Source of the DNA: Welwitschia mirabilis | Lineage: Eukaryota; Gnetophyta; Gnetopsida; Welwitschiales | Length of the DNA: 29,118 nucleotides | Assembly: GCA_051453625.1 (NCBI GenBank) | Contig: JBOZIK010000001.1 | Span: 123,277,438-123,306,555 of the forward strand | Reading direction: 5' to 3' | Shown here: positions 1 through 9,368 of the stretch, piece after piece | How the letters are laid out: every line of letters starts with the position of its first letter | Position numbering within the stretch: position 1 is the stretch's first letter | Position numbers and translations under genes: made by a program | The notes under the pieces: generated by a model | What the model saw: only the letters and a program-made list of their open reading frames with translations | What the model was told of the DNA's origin: nothing | Database searches by the model: none

Positions 1-538
1 TGTATAATAGAATTAAGTGCAGAAGACAAAACCTAGGAAAAAGTTGAGAAGCTTTAAGGGTCTTTTTCTAGGTGAGAGCTGTGCCACAAACATGCTGAGT
101 GGTAGCTTCCTCTTCTTCAAAGGATTCAGCCATGGACCAATATTCTCTCATGTTTCCTCAAGATAACCCAGTGAAGGAAGCTATCAGATCAGTAGTTATG
201 TGCATCACATGGCCAAATATAATTGTAATGAAAGTGGAGTGGGCAGCATCAAATCTAGAATTGGAATAAAATAATTTAGTGATTAGAGCATAGCATGTGC
301 TTGAGACATGAAGGAAGTAACTTTAGTTCACCTCCTTAAGAAGAGTCTAGACTTCTCTCAGACTAAGGAACTACATAGGTTCATAGGTCCTCTCTAATGC
401 AATGGGATTGGACTCAAAATGCTTTTCAAAATACTCTATTTGCTCTAAGCTCATTCTGAAAAAGATGTAGCTAGGAGGTTTAATAACTGCCTCCTTTCTT
501 TTCTTCTTGGAACCCTCTCTTAACTTCTGAGAAGCCAT
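1..538 (-). pseudogene. Decayed ORF resembling plant-transposon-protein (PF20167-like) domain, runs off left edge
   Basis: One minus-strand frame from the ATG at 538-536 to the window edge reads as a protein of about 179 codons broken by five stops. It opens with a basic stretch (MASQKLREGSKKKRKEAV). A segment containing LITKLFYSNSRF and later VMHITTDLIASFTGLS follows, and close to the edge KASQLFPRFCLLHLILLY. From memory of the family, the order 'FYxN, then a [VI]xxxxIxITxxxIAxxxG strand, then RxLHxI' matches the domain found in many plant 'putative plant transposon protein' ORFs. The assignment is recall, not a search. The frame is on the same strand as the copia polyprotein and about 560 bases downstream of RNase H, so it could be an additional ORF of that element, or an independent insertion. 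An open stretch at 714-520 precedes it without stops and is probably leader sequence. Confidence 0.5.
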
Positions 539-689
539 TTAAAGACCAAACCTAAAGAAAAAAAGTGTGGGGGATGAGAAGAGTGGGCCATAAGAGCTGA
601 GAAAAATGACAAAAATGGAATAGGACAAATGAGGGTTTGAAAAGAGCAAGAGAATTTACAAAATCCACAGCAAACTACCTTAAACATGG

Positions 690-1080
690 GTGAATGATCG
701 ATAAGGTCAGTCAACCCATGTAAAATTTTAAAATTTAAATAGTAAGGTAGTGGTTAATCATCAATGAGATGTGGTCAACCTTGCGAGAGGAAGATTTGAC
801 AGAAAAAGGTAAGGCAAAGTTGGTTAACCCAAGATAAGGAGTGATCGACCTGATTTAATCAGAAAAAGATCCTTAATGAGGTTGACCCTAGAAACATTGA
901 TGGTCGACCCATTTATAAGATGGTTTAATAGAAAACACTAAGACAAGGTCAGTCGACCTAAATATAAGGTTTAGTCCACCCACAGTAAAAATAAATTTAA
1001 TAGGAAAAACCAAAAGACATATGATTACCCCAACTTACTGAGAAGGTTGGCCAAGTTTTAATTTAATATAATAAAGAAAG
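690..1080. repeat. Array of degenerate GGTYGACC-core repeats (3' side of copia)
   Basis: The plus strand repeatedly shows a core close to ggtYRaccc: ggtcagtcaaccc near 706, gtggtcaacc near 771, tggttaaccc near 820, tgatcgacct near 842, ggttgaccct near 879, ggtcgaccca near 902, ggtcagtcgaccta near 947, and others. Units are spaced roughly 25-60 bases apart and are too diverged to be called a simple tandem repeat. The same core recurs in the LTR-like region at 6330-6980. Minus-strand transcription of the copia enters this block right after RNase H, so U3 of a 3' LTR is the simplest reading. I could not align it base by base with the 5' side. Confidence 0.5.
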
Positions 1081-1102
1081 TTTTGAACCCACCAACTGAA
1101 CT

Positions 1103-1520
1103 CTAATGTTCAGTTAAGGCTGGGTTTTTTAGATCTTTCTCAGACATGATACCCAGAAAGTAATGAAGTATAGCAAAACAATTAGACGATAAAGGTTTTA
1201 TAAAAATATCGGCCAATTTATCTTGAGTACAAACATATTTAAGTGTAATAATTTTATTTTCTATTAAGTCTCGGATAAAGTGATATCCGAGATCGATGCA
1301 CTTCATATGAGTGTATTAAACTAGATTATGAGTGATTTGAATGACACTTGAGTTGTCACATAGGATAGGAACTTCAGGGATGTCTAGGCCATAGTCTTTT
1401 AAAATTTCTTGTATCTATAGCATCTGAGTGCAACAAGCTCCTAAGTGTAACAAGCTCCAGTAGCTATGTATTCAGCTTCTGCTATGGATAGAGATATGGA
1501 GCATTGTTTATTACTGTACC
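1103..1520 (-). pseudogene. Ty1/copia RNase H region (C-terminal end of pol)
   Basis: The last open piece (1306-1103) reads MKCIDLGYHFIRDLIEN and then KLADIFIKPLS, the conserved copia RNase H C-terminus that normally reads 'KHIDxRYHFIRD...LADIFTKPL'. Upstream on the same strand CDNSSVIQITHNLV corresponds to the 'CDNxSAIxIxxNPV' block. The preceding active-site stretch is disrupted by a 17-base tandem duplication at about 1427-1460. This domain would degrade the RNA strand during reverse transcription. It is non-functional here, with a shifted frame and several stops. It marks the 3' end of the polyprotein and fixes the element's orientation as minus. Confidence 0.9.
1427..1460. repeat. 17-bp tandem duplication inside copia RNase H
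   Basis: The plus-strand words agtgcaacaagctcc (1427-1441) and agtgtaacaagctcc (1444-1458) differ at one base and lie 17 bases apart. Since 17 is not a multiple of three, the duplication shifts the RNase H frame near the conserved 'CCTQ' block. Confidence 0.75.
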
Positions 1521-1769
1521 AAGTTGTGAGGCAATTTTTAAAAAAGAAACACCCATCACTTGTGTTCTTTTGATCATGTTTGCATCTAGCCCAGTTTGCA
1601 TCACTATAATCTATTCAGCTTGGAGAAGTATTACTTTAATACTATAGACCAAAATCAAGAGTACTTTTACATAGTGAAGTATCCTCTTCGCAGCAATAAG
1701 ATAACATTCTTTTAGTTTATTGTGATACCTGGCATACAAATAACACTGAATGCTATGTCAAGATGACTA

Positions 1770-2947
1770 GCTATTAGATATAATAGACTTCCAATAATGC
1801 TACGATATAACTTTTGGTCCACATCCTTGTCTTCTTTATCAAGAGAAAGTTTGATGTTCATGGCCATTGAAGAATCCATATACTTTGCATTTTCAAGTCT
1901 GAATTTTTTGATTAGATCTGGAGAGTATTTCTTCTGATTTATGAAGATACCATTTTCATGTTATTGGATTTGTAGGCCTAAAAACATGTTAACTGGTCCA
2001 ATAATACTTATTTCAAACTTATAACTCATTAGATTTGCAAAATCATTTGATAATCCTTCATTAGTTGACCCGAAAATAATGTCATACACATATATTTGAA
2101 CCAAGATTAAATCATCATTTATTAATTTTCTAAATAATGTTCTGTCAATGAAGCCTCTAGTAAAACTATGCTGAAGTAAAAAGGAGGAAAGATTTTCATA
2201 CTAGGCTCTGGGAGCTTGTTTTAACTCATATAAAGCCCTGTTAAGTTTGTACAAATATTTTGGTTTATGAGGATCAGAAAAGCCTTGTGGTTGTTTCACA
2301 AAAACTTCTTTCTGAATGTTTCCATTTATAAAAGCACTCTTTACATCCATTTGAAAAACTTTGATTTTTTTATAATAGGCAAAAACTAGAAACATCCTTA
2401 TTGATTTAAGTATAGCAACAAGAGCAAAGGTGTCACCATAGTTTACTCCTTTTATTTGAGAGTATCCTTGAGCTACAAGCCTAGATTTATTCTTAGTAAT
2501 CTCATTCTTTTCATTTACTTTATTTCTAAAAATCCATTTTGTGTCTATGACATTTTTTCTGANNNNNNNNNNNNNNNNNNNNNNNNNNNNNNNNNNNNNN
2601 NNNNNNNNNNNNNNNNNNNNNNNNNNNNNNNNNNNNNNNNNNNNNNNNNNNNNNNNNNNNNNNNNNNNNNNNNNNNNNNNNNNNNNNNNNNNNNNNNNNN
2701 NNNNNNNNNNNNNNNNNNNNNNNNNNNNNNNNNNNNNNNNNNNNNNNNNNNNNNNNNNNNNNNNNNNNNNNNNNNNNNNNNNNNNNNNNNNNNNNNNNNN
2801 NNNNNNNNNNNNNNNNNNNNNNNNNNNNNNNNNNNNNNNNNNNNNNNNNNNNNNNNNNNNNNNNNNNNNNNNNNNNNNNNNNNNNNNNNNNNNNNNNNNN
2901 NNNNNNNNNNNNNNNNNNNNNNNNNNNNNNNNNNNNNTATTAAACAT
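1770..2947 (-). pseudogene. Ty1/copia reverse transcriptase, interrupted by assembly gap
   Basis: Downstream of the N gap the frame reads DTKWIFRNKVNEKNEI, then RLVAQGYSQIKGVNY, VFQMDVKSAFINGNI (motif A, Asp retained) and LYKLNRALYELKQAPRA, all standard copia RT (RVT_2) blocks. A stop interrupts the frame just after this. Motif C at 2092-2081 reads YVYD where copia RTs have YVDD, so the first catalytic Asp is replaced by Tyr. IIFGSTN follows, and further down FLGLQIQ and GSLLYL blocks are visible. The N-terminal part of the domain lies in the 375-base gap. The text around FGSTNEGLSNDFANLMSYKF resembles Sirevirus/Maximus-type RTs (recall). The enzyme is catalytically dead. Confidence 0.92.
2563..2937. 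other. Assembly gap, 375 N
   Basis: An unbroken run of N interrupts the copia element between integrase and the first visible RT block. The length is not the round 100 used for the other two gaps, so it may be an estimated size. No feature can be called inside it. Confidence 0.99.
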
Positions 2948-3760
2948 TTTATAAGCTCTACTCGATTAAGAGTACCCCAAGAATATTCCTTCATCATATT
3001 TAGGATCAAATTTAGATAAATTCTCTCTATCTTTCCTCTCTATTTCTTTGGATGAAGAACCTACTTCTAAAGGTTTTAAAATAGGATATATTTGACTTCT
3101 TCCCTTTCTAGAGTTCATAAGGAGTTTTAGAAGTTCCTGGTCTTAAATAAACTCTGTTTGAAATATGACATGCTGTGTTCATTGCTTCAGCCCAAAATCT
3201 TTTTGGAATATCTTTATCATTTAGCCTGACTCTTTTCATATCTAATAATATTCAAGTTTTTCTTTCTACTATCCTATTTTGTTGAGGAGTCTTTGAAGCT
3301 AAAAATTCGTGGGCAATTCCATTTGAGTTGCAATAATATTCGAATCTTTCATTTTCAAACTTCCTACCATGATCACTATGAATCTTCTTAATTACATATC
3401 CCTTTTTAGTCTGGAGTTTCTTGTAAATTCTAACAAAGTTGTCATAAGCATCAGATTTTGCATGAAGAAAGGCTATCTAAGAAAATCTACAAAAATCATC
3501 AACCATGACTAAAAAGTATCTTTTTCTAAATAAGCTTGCTATTTGAATAGGGCCATTTAAATTCATATGAATTAAATATAAAGGCTTTCTAGTAGTTACA
3601 TCACTTTTTCTAATGAGAATCTCTAGTTTATTTTCCTTTTTAGCAAGCGTCACATAAGCCTTTGTGAGTGATAGAAAGTTTTGAAAGGCCTCTAACAATC
3701 TCATCATGACATATGTTCTTCAAATTTTCAAAGCTAATGTGACCTAAATTTTGATTCCTA
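2938..3760 (-). pseudogene. Ty1/copia integrase, DDE residues retained
   Basis: Reading minus from about 3760, the HHCC zinc region is eroded; a CDAC pair survives in another frame near 3650. The rve core follows. It has YFLVMVDDFCRFS (first Asp, near 3500), then IHSDHGRKFENERFEYY (second Asp, near 3370) and TPQQNRIVERK (Glu, near 3270). A stop occurs right after the first block. Next come FWAEAMNTACHISNRV and the 'RPGTSKTPYEL' type ending, and the frame reaches the gap with residues corresponding to the integrase C-terminal region. Integrase inserts the element's cDNA into chromosomes. The three acidic residues survive here although the frame is broken. The domain order PR-IN-RT-RH is diagnostic of copia rather than gypsy. 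Confidence 0.93.
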
Positions 3761-3854
3761 ATAACTTCTTCTTAAACATGAGAAGAGAGACAATAGAATT
3801 GCTTAATTGATTTACACAATAAAAATTTTCATGTCTAGTTTCAACTAGTAATAG

Positions 3855-4169
3855 CTAATTAGTTTTACCATGTTTGACTATACACCTATTTTCATCAAAA
3901 GACACTTTATGATCTTTATCACATACTTGACTAATACTTAACAGATTATGCTTTAAACCATTTACAAATAATAAATTATGAATATTAGGTAAATTACCTT
4001 CATCGGTGCTTTCAATTCCTTCAATTTGAGCTCTTCCATTATCGCCAAACGTCACTTTTCCTCCATCATATTTCTTGAATTTGATGAAGTTAGACTTATC
4101 ACTTGTTATATGTCTAGAACAACCACTATTAAGATACCAACAAGAATGATTAGTTTCCTTTAAAGCCAT
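3855..4169 (-). pseudogene. Ty1/copia aspartic protease, catalytic Asp changed to Asn
   Basis: The 104-codon open piece contains CWYLNSGCSRHITSDKSNF, matching the conserved copia protease start 'WxLDSGCSRHMTG'. The catalytic Asp of the D-S-G triad is Asn here, which is a G-to-A change if GAT became AAT. Further on, VTFGDNGRAQIEGI and LFVNGLKHNLLSISQVCD are the usual protease and pre-integrase blocks. The enzyme would process Gag-Pol. With N in place of D it cannot be active. Confidence 0.92.
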
Positions 4170-5688
4170 TTAAATTAATAGGCTTTTGTTTGAGGAATTT
4201 GGAATCCACCTTATACACTTGTTTTTGCTTACATTTTGATTAGGTTTTGGAGAGAAAGTAATATTAGAACCTAGTAAGGAGTGAGGAAACCAACTCTTAT
4301 GAACAATACGATCAATTTTTGAGTGTCCCCAATTGTTGCAATAATGGTAGGTAAGATTTGCTAATGAGTATTTAGAGTTTACTTTATTCAAGGATTTGAA
4401 ATAAACAACATGATTTGACCAAGTATGAAACAAGCTAGTAGAATGTTTACTAGTTAAAGTCCCTTTAGACAGTTTTAAATTTGATTCAAGTTTGTTTTTT
4501 AAACTATAATTTCCTTTGCTCTAGGATCTAATTTATCTAATAGATTTTTGTTTTTTTTATTTAGATTATTTACTCTAAGGGCCAGATTTTGACATTCCAG
4601 ATAGAGTTTCACTTCTATTTCACTAAGCATATCATCATTATCAAAGGAATCAATGGTGGGAGTGGAACATACCTTTTCATCTATAAAAGTCATGAGAGAA
4701 ATTCCACCTCTCTCTGAATCTGATTTCTATTTGCTTTCACTTTCTTCATCATCCCATGTTGCTGATAAGACTTTCTTTCCTTTTTTTTATCATCCTTTTT
4801 GTTGTTTGATTAGACATTAGACGTGTGACCAAAACCTTTACAGGAGTAGCATTGGATGTCTCATCGTCCCTCCTCTTTTCTTCTTGGCAGTCTTCTAGAT
4901 TGGTCTCCATTTTGCTTTCATTGCATAAAGTACCTAAATCTTTTGGTTAGAAGAGCCTTTTCATCTTCACTTTCTAGTTCTTGGTTAGATCCTTTCTTGA
5001 TATTGGGTTTTCATAAGCAACACTTAATACTATACTTTTCTTTTTCTGCTTTTAAATTTCTGTTCAAATGTGTAAAGATATCCTTAGAGATCATCTATCT
5101 TCATGATATTCATATCCTTACTCTCTTTGATGTCAATTACTTTAGACTTAAATCTCTTTGGAAGGGATCTTAATGCTTTGTGTACTACTCTTGACTCCTC
5201 GATGAGTTCACCTAAGCCATGCATAGAATTAAAAATATCTGTTAATTTCACTAAAAAATCATTTATACCTTTATCTTGTTCCATCTTGATATCTTTAAAC
5301 TAATTAATGGGCATCTAAAGCTTAGATTACTTTACTAGGCTTATTTCTTCACTAGCGGTTTACAAGATGTCCCATGCTTCTTTAGTTGTAGTGTAATTTA
5401 CTACTTGTTTGAAATATTTGGACCTATGGCATAGAAGATAGCATTCAACCTTTTAAAGCTACATGATGTCACCATCTTTTCGTTAGGTGTCCACTTGTCT
5501 TTGCTCTTTAGAAAATTTAGCTTAGTTATAGGATCTTGTAAAGTAGGAAGACAATAGCCATTAGTGATAGACTCCCATATTTTAAGGTCTATGGATTGAA
5601 CAAGGACCCTTATTTTTGCCTTCCAATAACTATAGTTGGTTTCATCAAAGAAGGAAGGCCTTGAATTTTATTTCGAGGGTTGACTCAT
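4170..5688 (-). pseudogene. Ty1/copia gag with two CCHC zinc knuckles
   Basis: The start codon is taken at 5688-5686 because it follows the PBS by about 45 bases and begins the typical MSQPSK. The seventh codon is already a stop. The region contains FDETNYSYWKAKIRVL, the N-terminal copia Gag signature. An open stretch at 5284-5084 (HGLGELIEESRVVHKALRSL and SKVIDIKESKD) is the UBN2-type Gag core. A first knuckle, CYSCKGFGHTSNV, lies at 4851-4813 with its last Cys lost to a stop. A Glu/Lys/Asn-rich coiled-coil-like piece follows (4693-4499). A second knuckle near 4340 reads HYCNNWGHSKID with outer Cys residues lost. Two knuckles in one Gag point to the Sirevirus side of copia (inference from known families). 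Confidence 0.85.
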
Positions 5689-5732
5689 TTTCTAGGCTTG
5701 ATGAAGCAAAGATCCATTAGGATTTGTTGCTC

Positions 5733-5748
5733 AACCTCTAATATCAAT
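5733..5748 (-). promoter_or_regulatory. Degenerate primer-binding site (initiator Met tRNA)
   Basis: The minus strand reads ATTGATATTAGAGG directly after the LTR-like end. The plant copia PBS complementary to the 3' end of tRNA-iMet is TGGTATCAGAGC. The two differences inside the core are both transitions, of the G-to-A or C-to-T kind. It sits between the CA end of the putative 5' LTR and the gag ATG, where a PBS should be. Confidence 0.8.
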
Positions 5749-6220
5749 TGAAGTACGGATCGATCCTAGAGGAGGTGAATAGGTAGTAATAAAATATTTG
5801 TTCACTTAGAAGACCTGTAAATAAAAAACAAACACTCCCTCAAGAGATCACAGAATGTTTTTAATGGTAGATAGACACATGCTTCAGCTCCTAAACAAAA
5901 CATCTCTAGCTAGCATAGATTATCCTCAAAGGTTAGTTTTTAGGCTCACCATAAACCTCTATAATTACCAATGAATTTTAGGCCTATTCCACAACCACAG
6001 AAGAGAGGATTTAAGCAAGGTACAAAAATGCACAGTTATGCTTCATAGGTACAAAATGCAAAGCAAGCTCTGATAAGTTTAGATATGAAGAAGAGAGAAT
6101 TTTCCAAAAGAAATCTGAACTCATAGTCTTTCAGGTATAGTACATATAGAACTTATAACAATGATTGATGTAATGTCTCTATTATCAAAAACAATGATCT
6201 TCATGATTGAGATAAAGGTA

Positions 6221-6229
6221 CTTAAATAG
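6221..6229 (-). promoter_or_regulatory. TATA-like box of the putative 5' LTR
   Basis: The minus strand reads CTATTTAAG here, between the repeat array (putative U3) and the PBS-proximal part. The position is reasonable for an LTR promoter, but AT-rich sequence produces such words by chance. Confidence 0.25.
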
Positions 6230-6329
6230 AATAGCTAAAAAATAAACATTTAAAGGGTAAAAGGGAATCGTTGGAACTGATTTCGCCTTTTTCTAATAAA
6301 CTATGAAAGTATAACGGTTATATTTAGAA

Positions 6330-6980
6330 CACATTGGGTTGATCTCACCATAACCTTGGTCGCCTAAGAATTTGATTGTCCTTACCATTTTGTTAGGTTA
6401 CCCTTTCTTGATACAAATTTGATAGTCTGCTTATTAGGTTGCCCTTATTGAAATATTTGATTGCCCTTGACAGATTCAGTTTTGATAGTACTACTTTAAA
6501 ACATTCACTCACCCTTCTAGATATATGGGGTTGACCTTATTGTGGTCATCCTAACATGTAATATCAATTGACCTTTTTNNNNNNNNNNNNNNNNNNNNNN
6601 NNNNNNNNNNNNNNNNNNNNNNNNNNNNNNNNNNNNNNNNNNNNNNNNNNNNNNNNNNNNNNNNNNNNNNNNNNNNNNAATATCAATTGACCTTTTTACG
6701 ATCGTTTCTTATCTAAGCAGTAATTAGTTTCCCTTTCCAATATCTTTGGTCATCCTCACTATTAGTTAGCTGAAACTTGCCGAATACAGGTCGGTTACTC
6801 TTAGTCATGATATAGGTTGCCTGAGTTATCTCAGTCTATAACTGGTTTAACAGTCAGTCATCCCACATTAGATACATGGTTGCCCGTGCTAGAAACGGTC
6901 TTCTCTAATTAGTAGTTTAGTTGTCCCGTATTGAAACTATGATCGTTTGATCCTGAAGCATCTTAACTTTACTAATAGTT
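6330..6980. repeat. Array of degenerate GGTYGACC-core repeats (5' LTR side)
   Basis: Repeated plus-strand cores include ggttgatctcacc near 6346, cttggtcgcct near 6356, ggttaccctt near 6405, ggttgccctt near 6439, ggggttgacctt near 6528, tggtcatcct near 6544, ggtcggttactc near 6790, ggttgcctga near 6827 and ggttgcccgt near 6879. The core and orientation match the block at 690-1080, supporting a shared U3-type sequence on both sides of the copia. A 100-N gap interrupts the array. Confidence 0.5.
6579..6678. other. Assembly gap of exactly 100 N with identical 19-bp flanks
   Basis: The 19 bases before the gap (6560-6578) and the 19 bases after it (6679-6697) are identical: aatatcaattgaccttttt. 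A 100-N run is a conventional placeholder for a gap of unknown length. Identical flanks suggest the two contig ends overlap and the gap may be false. Confidence 0.95.
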
Positions 6981-7154
6981 TGGTCATCTTTTGTTTTTCT
7001 TACAATCATCTTGTTGTTATTTAGTGTATGTTCATATAACAAGTTGTTGTCTAGATATCTATAGTAGTTACTCGGTTCTAGAAAATCTCTGCAAAATAAC
7101 TAACTCCAAAAAAACTCATTAATTGATCAATGATAATATCTTCTCAACAATATT

Positions 7155-7390
7155 GTTTTGTTATAAACCTATTAGGGTGTGCTAGGTTAGATCCTATATC
7201 TGATTGGAATTGGGAACTAGGGTTGAGAAAATTAGATGTAGATGTATGGAGCTTTGATTACTAGCATGGTTTTTATAGAGCTTGATTACTAGCGTGATTT
7301 CTATAAAGCTTGGAAAAATAACTTTTAAGCTATGTTGTATCTTCTTTTGTATTAGATCTTAATATAATCTATTTATCTTTTCCAAAAAAA
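7155..7390 (+). mobile_element. 5'-truncated LINE, 3' tail only
   Basis: This stretch matches the 3' end of the plus-strand LINE at 13440-13650 along its length. Shared words include gattggaattgggaac versus gattagaattgggaat, gagaaaattagatg versus gacaaaattagatg, and cttttaagctatgttgtatc versus cttttaaactatgtcgtatc. Both end in a TAATATAAT-type stretch and a short A run (7384-7390 here). A 3'-only copy with an A tail is the usual product of incomplete target-primed reverse transcription. About 40 extra bases in the middle repeat a 'gcttgattactagcgtg'-like motif. No clear target-site duplication was found. Confidence 0.8.
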
Positions 7391-8242
7391 GAGAAGAAAA
7401 ATAATATTTAAAATAAAAATAACTAGTTAATAGTAATTGATTACATTAGAGTATGGATGAAGAGGATAAAAGCCTAAAATATCTCACAAATTAAAACATG
7501 AATAAAGCTAACATTTAAAATAAAATAAACTAATTATTTATGGTTGCCTATATTAGAGTGTAAATTAAGAGAGTTATCCACCTAATGCATTAGAAATTAC
7601 ATCTTTAAATAGACCTTATTTACCCACGATTTAGTTTGAAAGTTAACATGATAAAGAATATAAGCCTTCTTAGCATAAAATAAATATGTATGAGTGTCTT
7701 TTTCATAAAAACTAGATGAGAATGATGTTTTTAGATTTGATATAGATGGAAGTTAAGGACGAGGTAGATTAGAGACATCACCAACTAAAATATTTTTCTA
7801 ATGGGGCTTATACCATTATAGAGATTTAAATATCCATTAAAAAAATGGAGCAGAGTAGAGTAATGCAACTATAGGATTTTGTTTTAAGGGAATGTGACAA
7901 TAGTCCAATGGGAATTCTTATCCAAATCTGGTGCATCTTCTATGCATTGATGTATTTTCTTCTTTTGCAACTTCTTCACTTAAATGTATATTTTTTTTGA
8001 AGGCTTTCTAGAGACAGTTTTTCTTTTTGGTCTTCAACACACTATCTACTCAGCTCCTTGGTGGTCTTATCTACTATGAAAACCTAAAGGGCATAGTGAC
8101 ATACACGTAGATCTCACATCGATTTTCCTACCCCTTAGGGAAAGTTTTTTAATTGATAACTCACACACTTCAAAAACAATAAAGGGTGCACTCAAGTGGA
8201 TTTGAGGTGTCCAAGGTAGAGAAAGAGAGTTTTGGATATCCA
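7391..8242 (+). other. AT-rich stretch between LINE tail and LINE ORF1; possible LINE 5' UTR
   Basis: No coding region is supported. An imperfect internal duplication is present: 7403-7470 and 7509-7580 share the beginning aYatttaaaataaaa and a later attagagtRt word, about 105 bases apart. The part nearest ORF1 (about 7900-8242) may be the 5' UTR of the following LINE, but its start could not be placed. Minus-strand open frames here have no recognisable content. Confidence 0.4.
7403..7580. repeat. Imperfect ~105-bp-period duplication
   Basis: atatttaaaataaaaataac (from 7404) recurs as acatttaaaataaaataaac (from 7510), and both are followed by an 'attagagt' word and a purine-rich stretch. Similarity fades after about 65 bases. 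Confidence 0.5.
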
Positions 8243-9340
8243 ATGGCGATGGAATCATCAGGTACCAAATCCTATATGGCATCAGTGAGGGGAAGCAAAT
8301 CTTAAAGCTTTTCTATCTTGAATTTTGGCTTCAAGAATAAAGAATATATCATCTGTGTAAAATTCTAATTAATTATTAGTAAATTTCAATCCTCAGGAGG
8401 GCTCCCATTCATTAAAAAAATGCATTTATGGTGAGAGCAAAAATTTCTTGCAAGTTGTAAGGTAATCCCTCTTAGAGATGGATTATTGCATTTTTATTTT
8501 TTGATACTTAAGAAGAAATGAATAAGGTTCTAGTGGAAGGGCTCTATTTTTTTTTAGTTATAGAGTTTTAGCCTTAACTAGATGGTTCTCATTTATCCTT
8601 GACAAGTCCTCCATTTTTGAAAGGATTCTAGTTTGAATTCGTATCTCAAACCCTCATCCAAAAATATGGCATCTGGATTTTTTTAAAGCAACTTGGTGAT
8701 ATTGTAAAAGAATCTATTAAACTTGATAGAAATATAGATCTAATGGTAAAAATGTCAATGATTAGATAATGTCTTTATGTGAAACCATATAGCTTCAATT
8801 AGGGGGAAAAAAATTCCTAAATACTATATGGGGAGAATCAGTTTTGAAATAAAAAAATATTTCATTGCAATGCTAAAAGTGTGGGAAAAATAAGCACATG
8901 ATGGAGAAATGTAAGAAAAATGAGAGGTTAAAAAAAATGATTGACAAAAATTTAGGAAAAAAGATAGCAAAAAGAAGTTAGATTCAATCCCAAACAATGA
9001 TCCAATTACACAAACAAATAAATATAACATTCTGTCAAAGGATGGACTATAATAGATGTAAGAAAATAAAACAAGAAATCAATGTGAGTTAGTTGAACAA
9101 GAGAACATTAAGTGTATCCACAATATGCTAGGTATCGAATCACAGAAACAGTCGCAGCAACAGACACAAATGGAAAAGAGACAAGAATAAAAAGAGAGTG
9201 GTAACAATGTGAATAAGTGCATTTCAAATGTGCATATAGCTAAAAAGACTGAAAAATCTATGCAAATAGACAGAAAAATTAGAATGAATACCAGAAAAAG
9301 TAAAATAAAAAAGAAGAAAAAGGAGAACATCCAAGATGGT
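8243..9340 (+). pseudogene. LINE ORF1 (DUF4283-like domain and CCHC knuckle)
   Basis: The ATG at 8243 starts MAMESSGTKSYMASVRGSKS before a stop; 'KSYAAxxxG'-like starts are common in plant LINE ORF1. Near 8486-8560 the frame reads AFLFFDT, stop, EEMNKVLVEGLYFFLVIEF, the DUF4283-type 'a'-half, and near 8670 KYGIWIFLKQLGDIVKESI and KLDRNID, the usual 'IG.IIKID' stretch. At about 8872-8913 a knuckle reads C-stop-K-C-GKNKHMMEKC with correct CX2CX4HX4C spacing. A Lys-rich tail follows to about 9340. The product would be an RNA-binding chaperone of the LINE RNP. It is broken by many stops. Antisense of the Lys-rich tail produces spurious hydrophobic frames. Confidence 0.7.
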
Positions 9341-9368
9341 AAGTAATCTCAACTCTTATTTTAATGAT

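Larger units (their letters stand above)
5749..7080 (-). repeat. Putative 5' LTR of the copia element (outer limit uncertain)
   Basis: The low-coordinate edge is well placed: the plus strand begins tgaagtacgg at 5749, so on the minus strand the LTR ends in CA right before the PBS. Next to it the plus strand has gatcgatcctagaggaggtg at 5758-5777, a string I associate with plant copia LTR ends. Further out are a TATA-like box near 6221-6229 and the GGTYGACC-core array, giving a plausible U3-R-U5 order for a minus-strand element. I could not find the outer terminus or align this region with 1-1090, so 7080 is only an upper guess before the next recognised element. Confidence 0.55.

Noticed and set aside
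520-714. Minus-strand open frame of 64 codons before the PF20167-like ORF
   Set aside because: No recognisable domain; pyrimidine-rich and probably leader sequence. It is noted with the ORF downstream but not called as a gene.
2456-3019. Long frames on both strands between 2456 and 3019
   Set aside because: They are open only because N codons translate as X across the assembly gap.
4856-5303. Plus-strand open frames of 105 and 66 codons
   Set aside because: Antisense to the copia gag core and knuckle, whose minus-strand reading shows family motifs.
8824-9030. Minus-strand open frame of 68 codons, hydrophobic
   Set aside because: Antisense to the CCHC and Lys-rich part of LINE ORF1 on the plus strand.
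9079-9330. Minus-strand open frame of 83 codons, very rich in Phe, Leu and Ile, looking like a membrane protein
   Set aside because: It is antisense to the Lys-rich tail of LINE ORF1; AAA/AAG-rich coding sequence read backwards gives Phe/Leu/Ser and looks hydrophobic.
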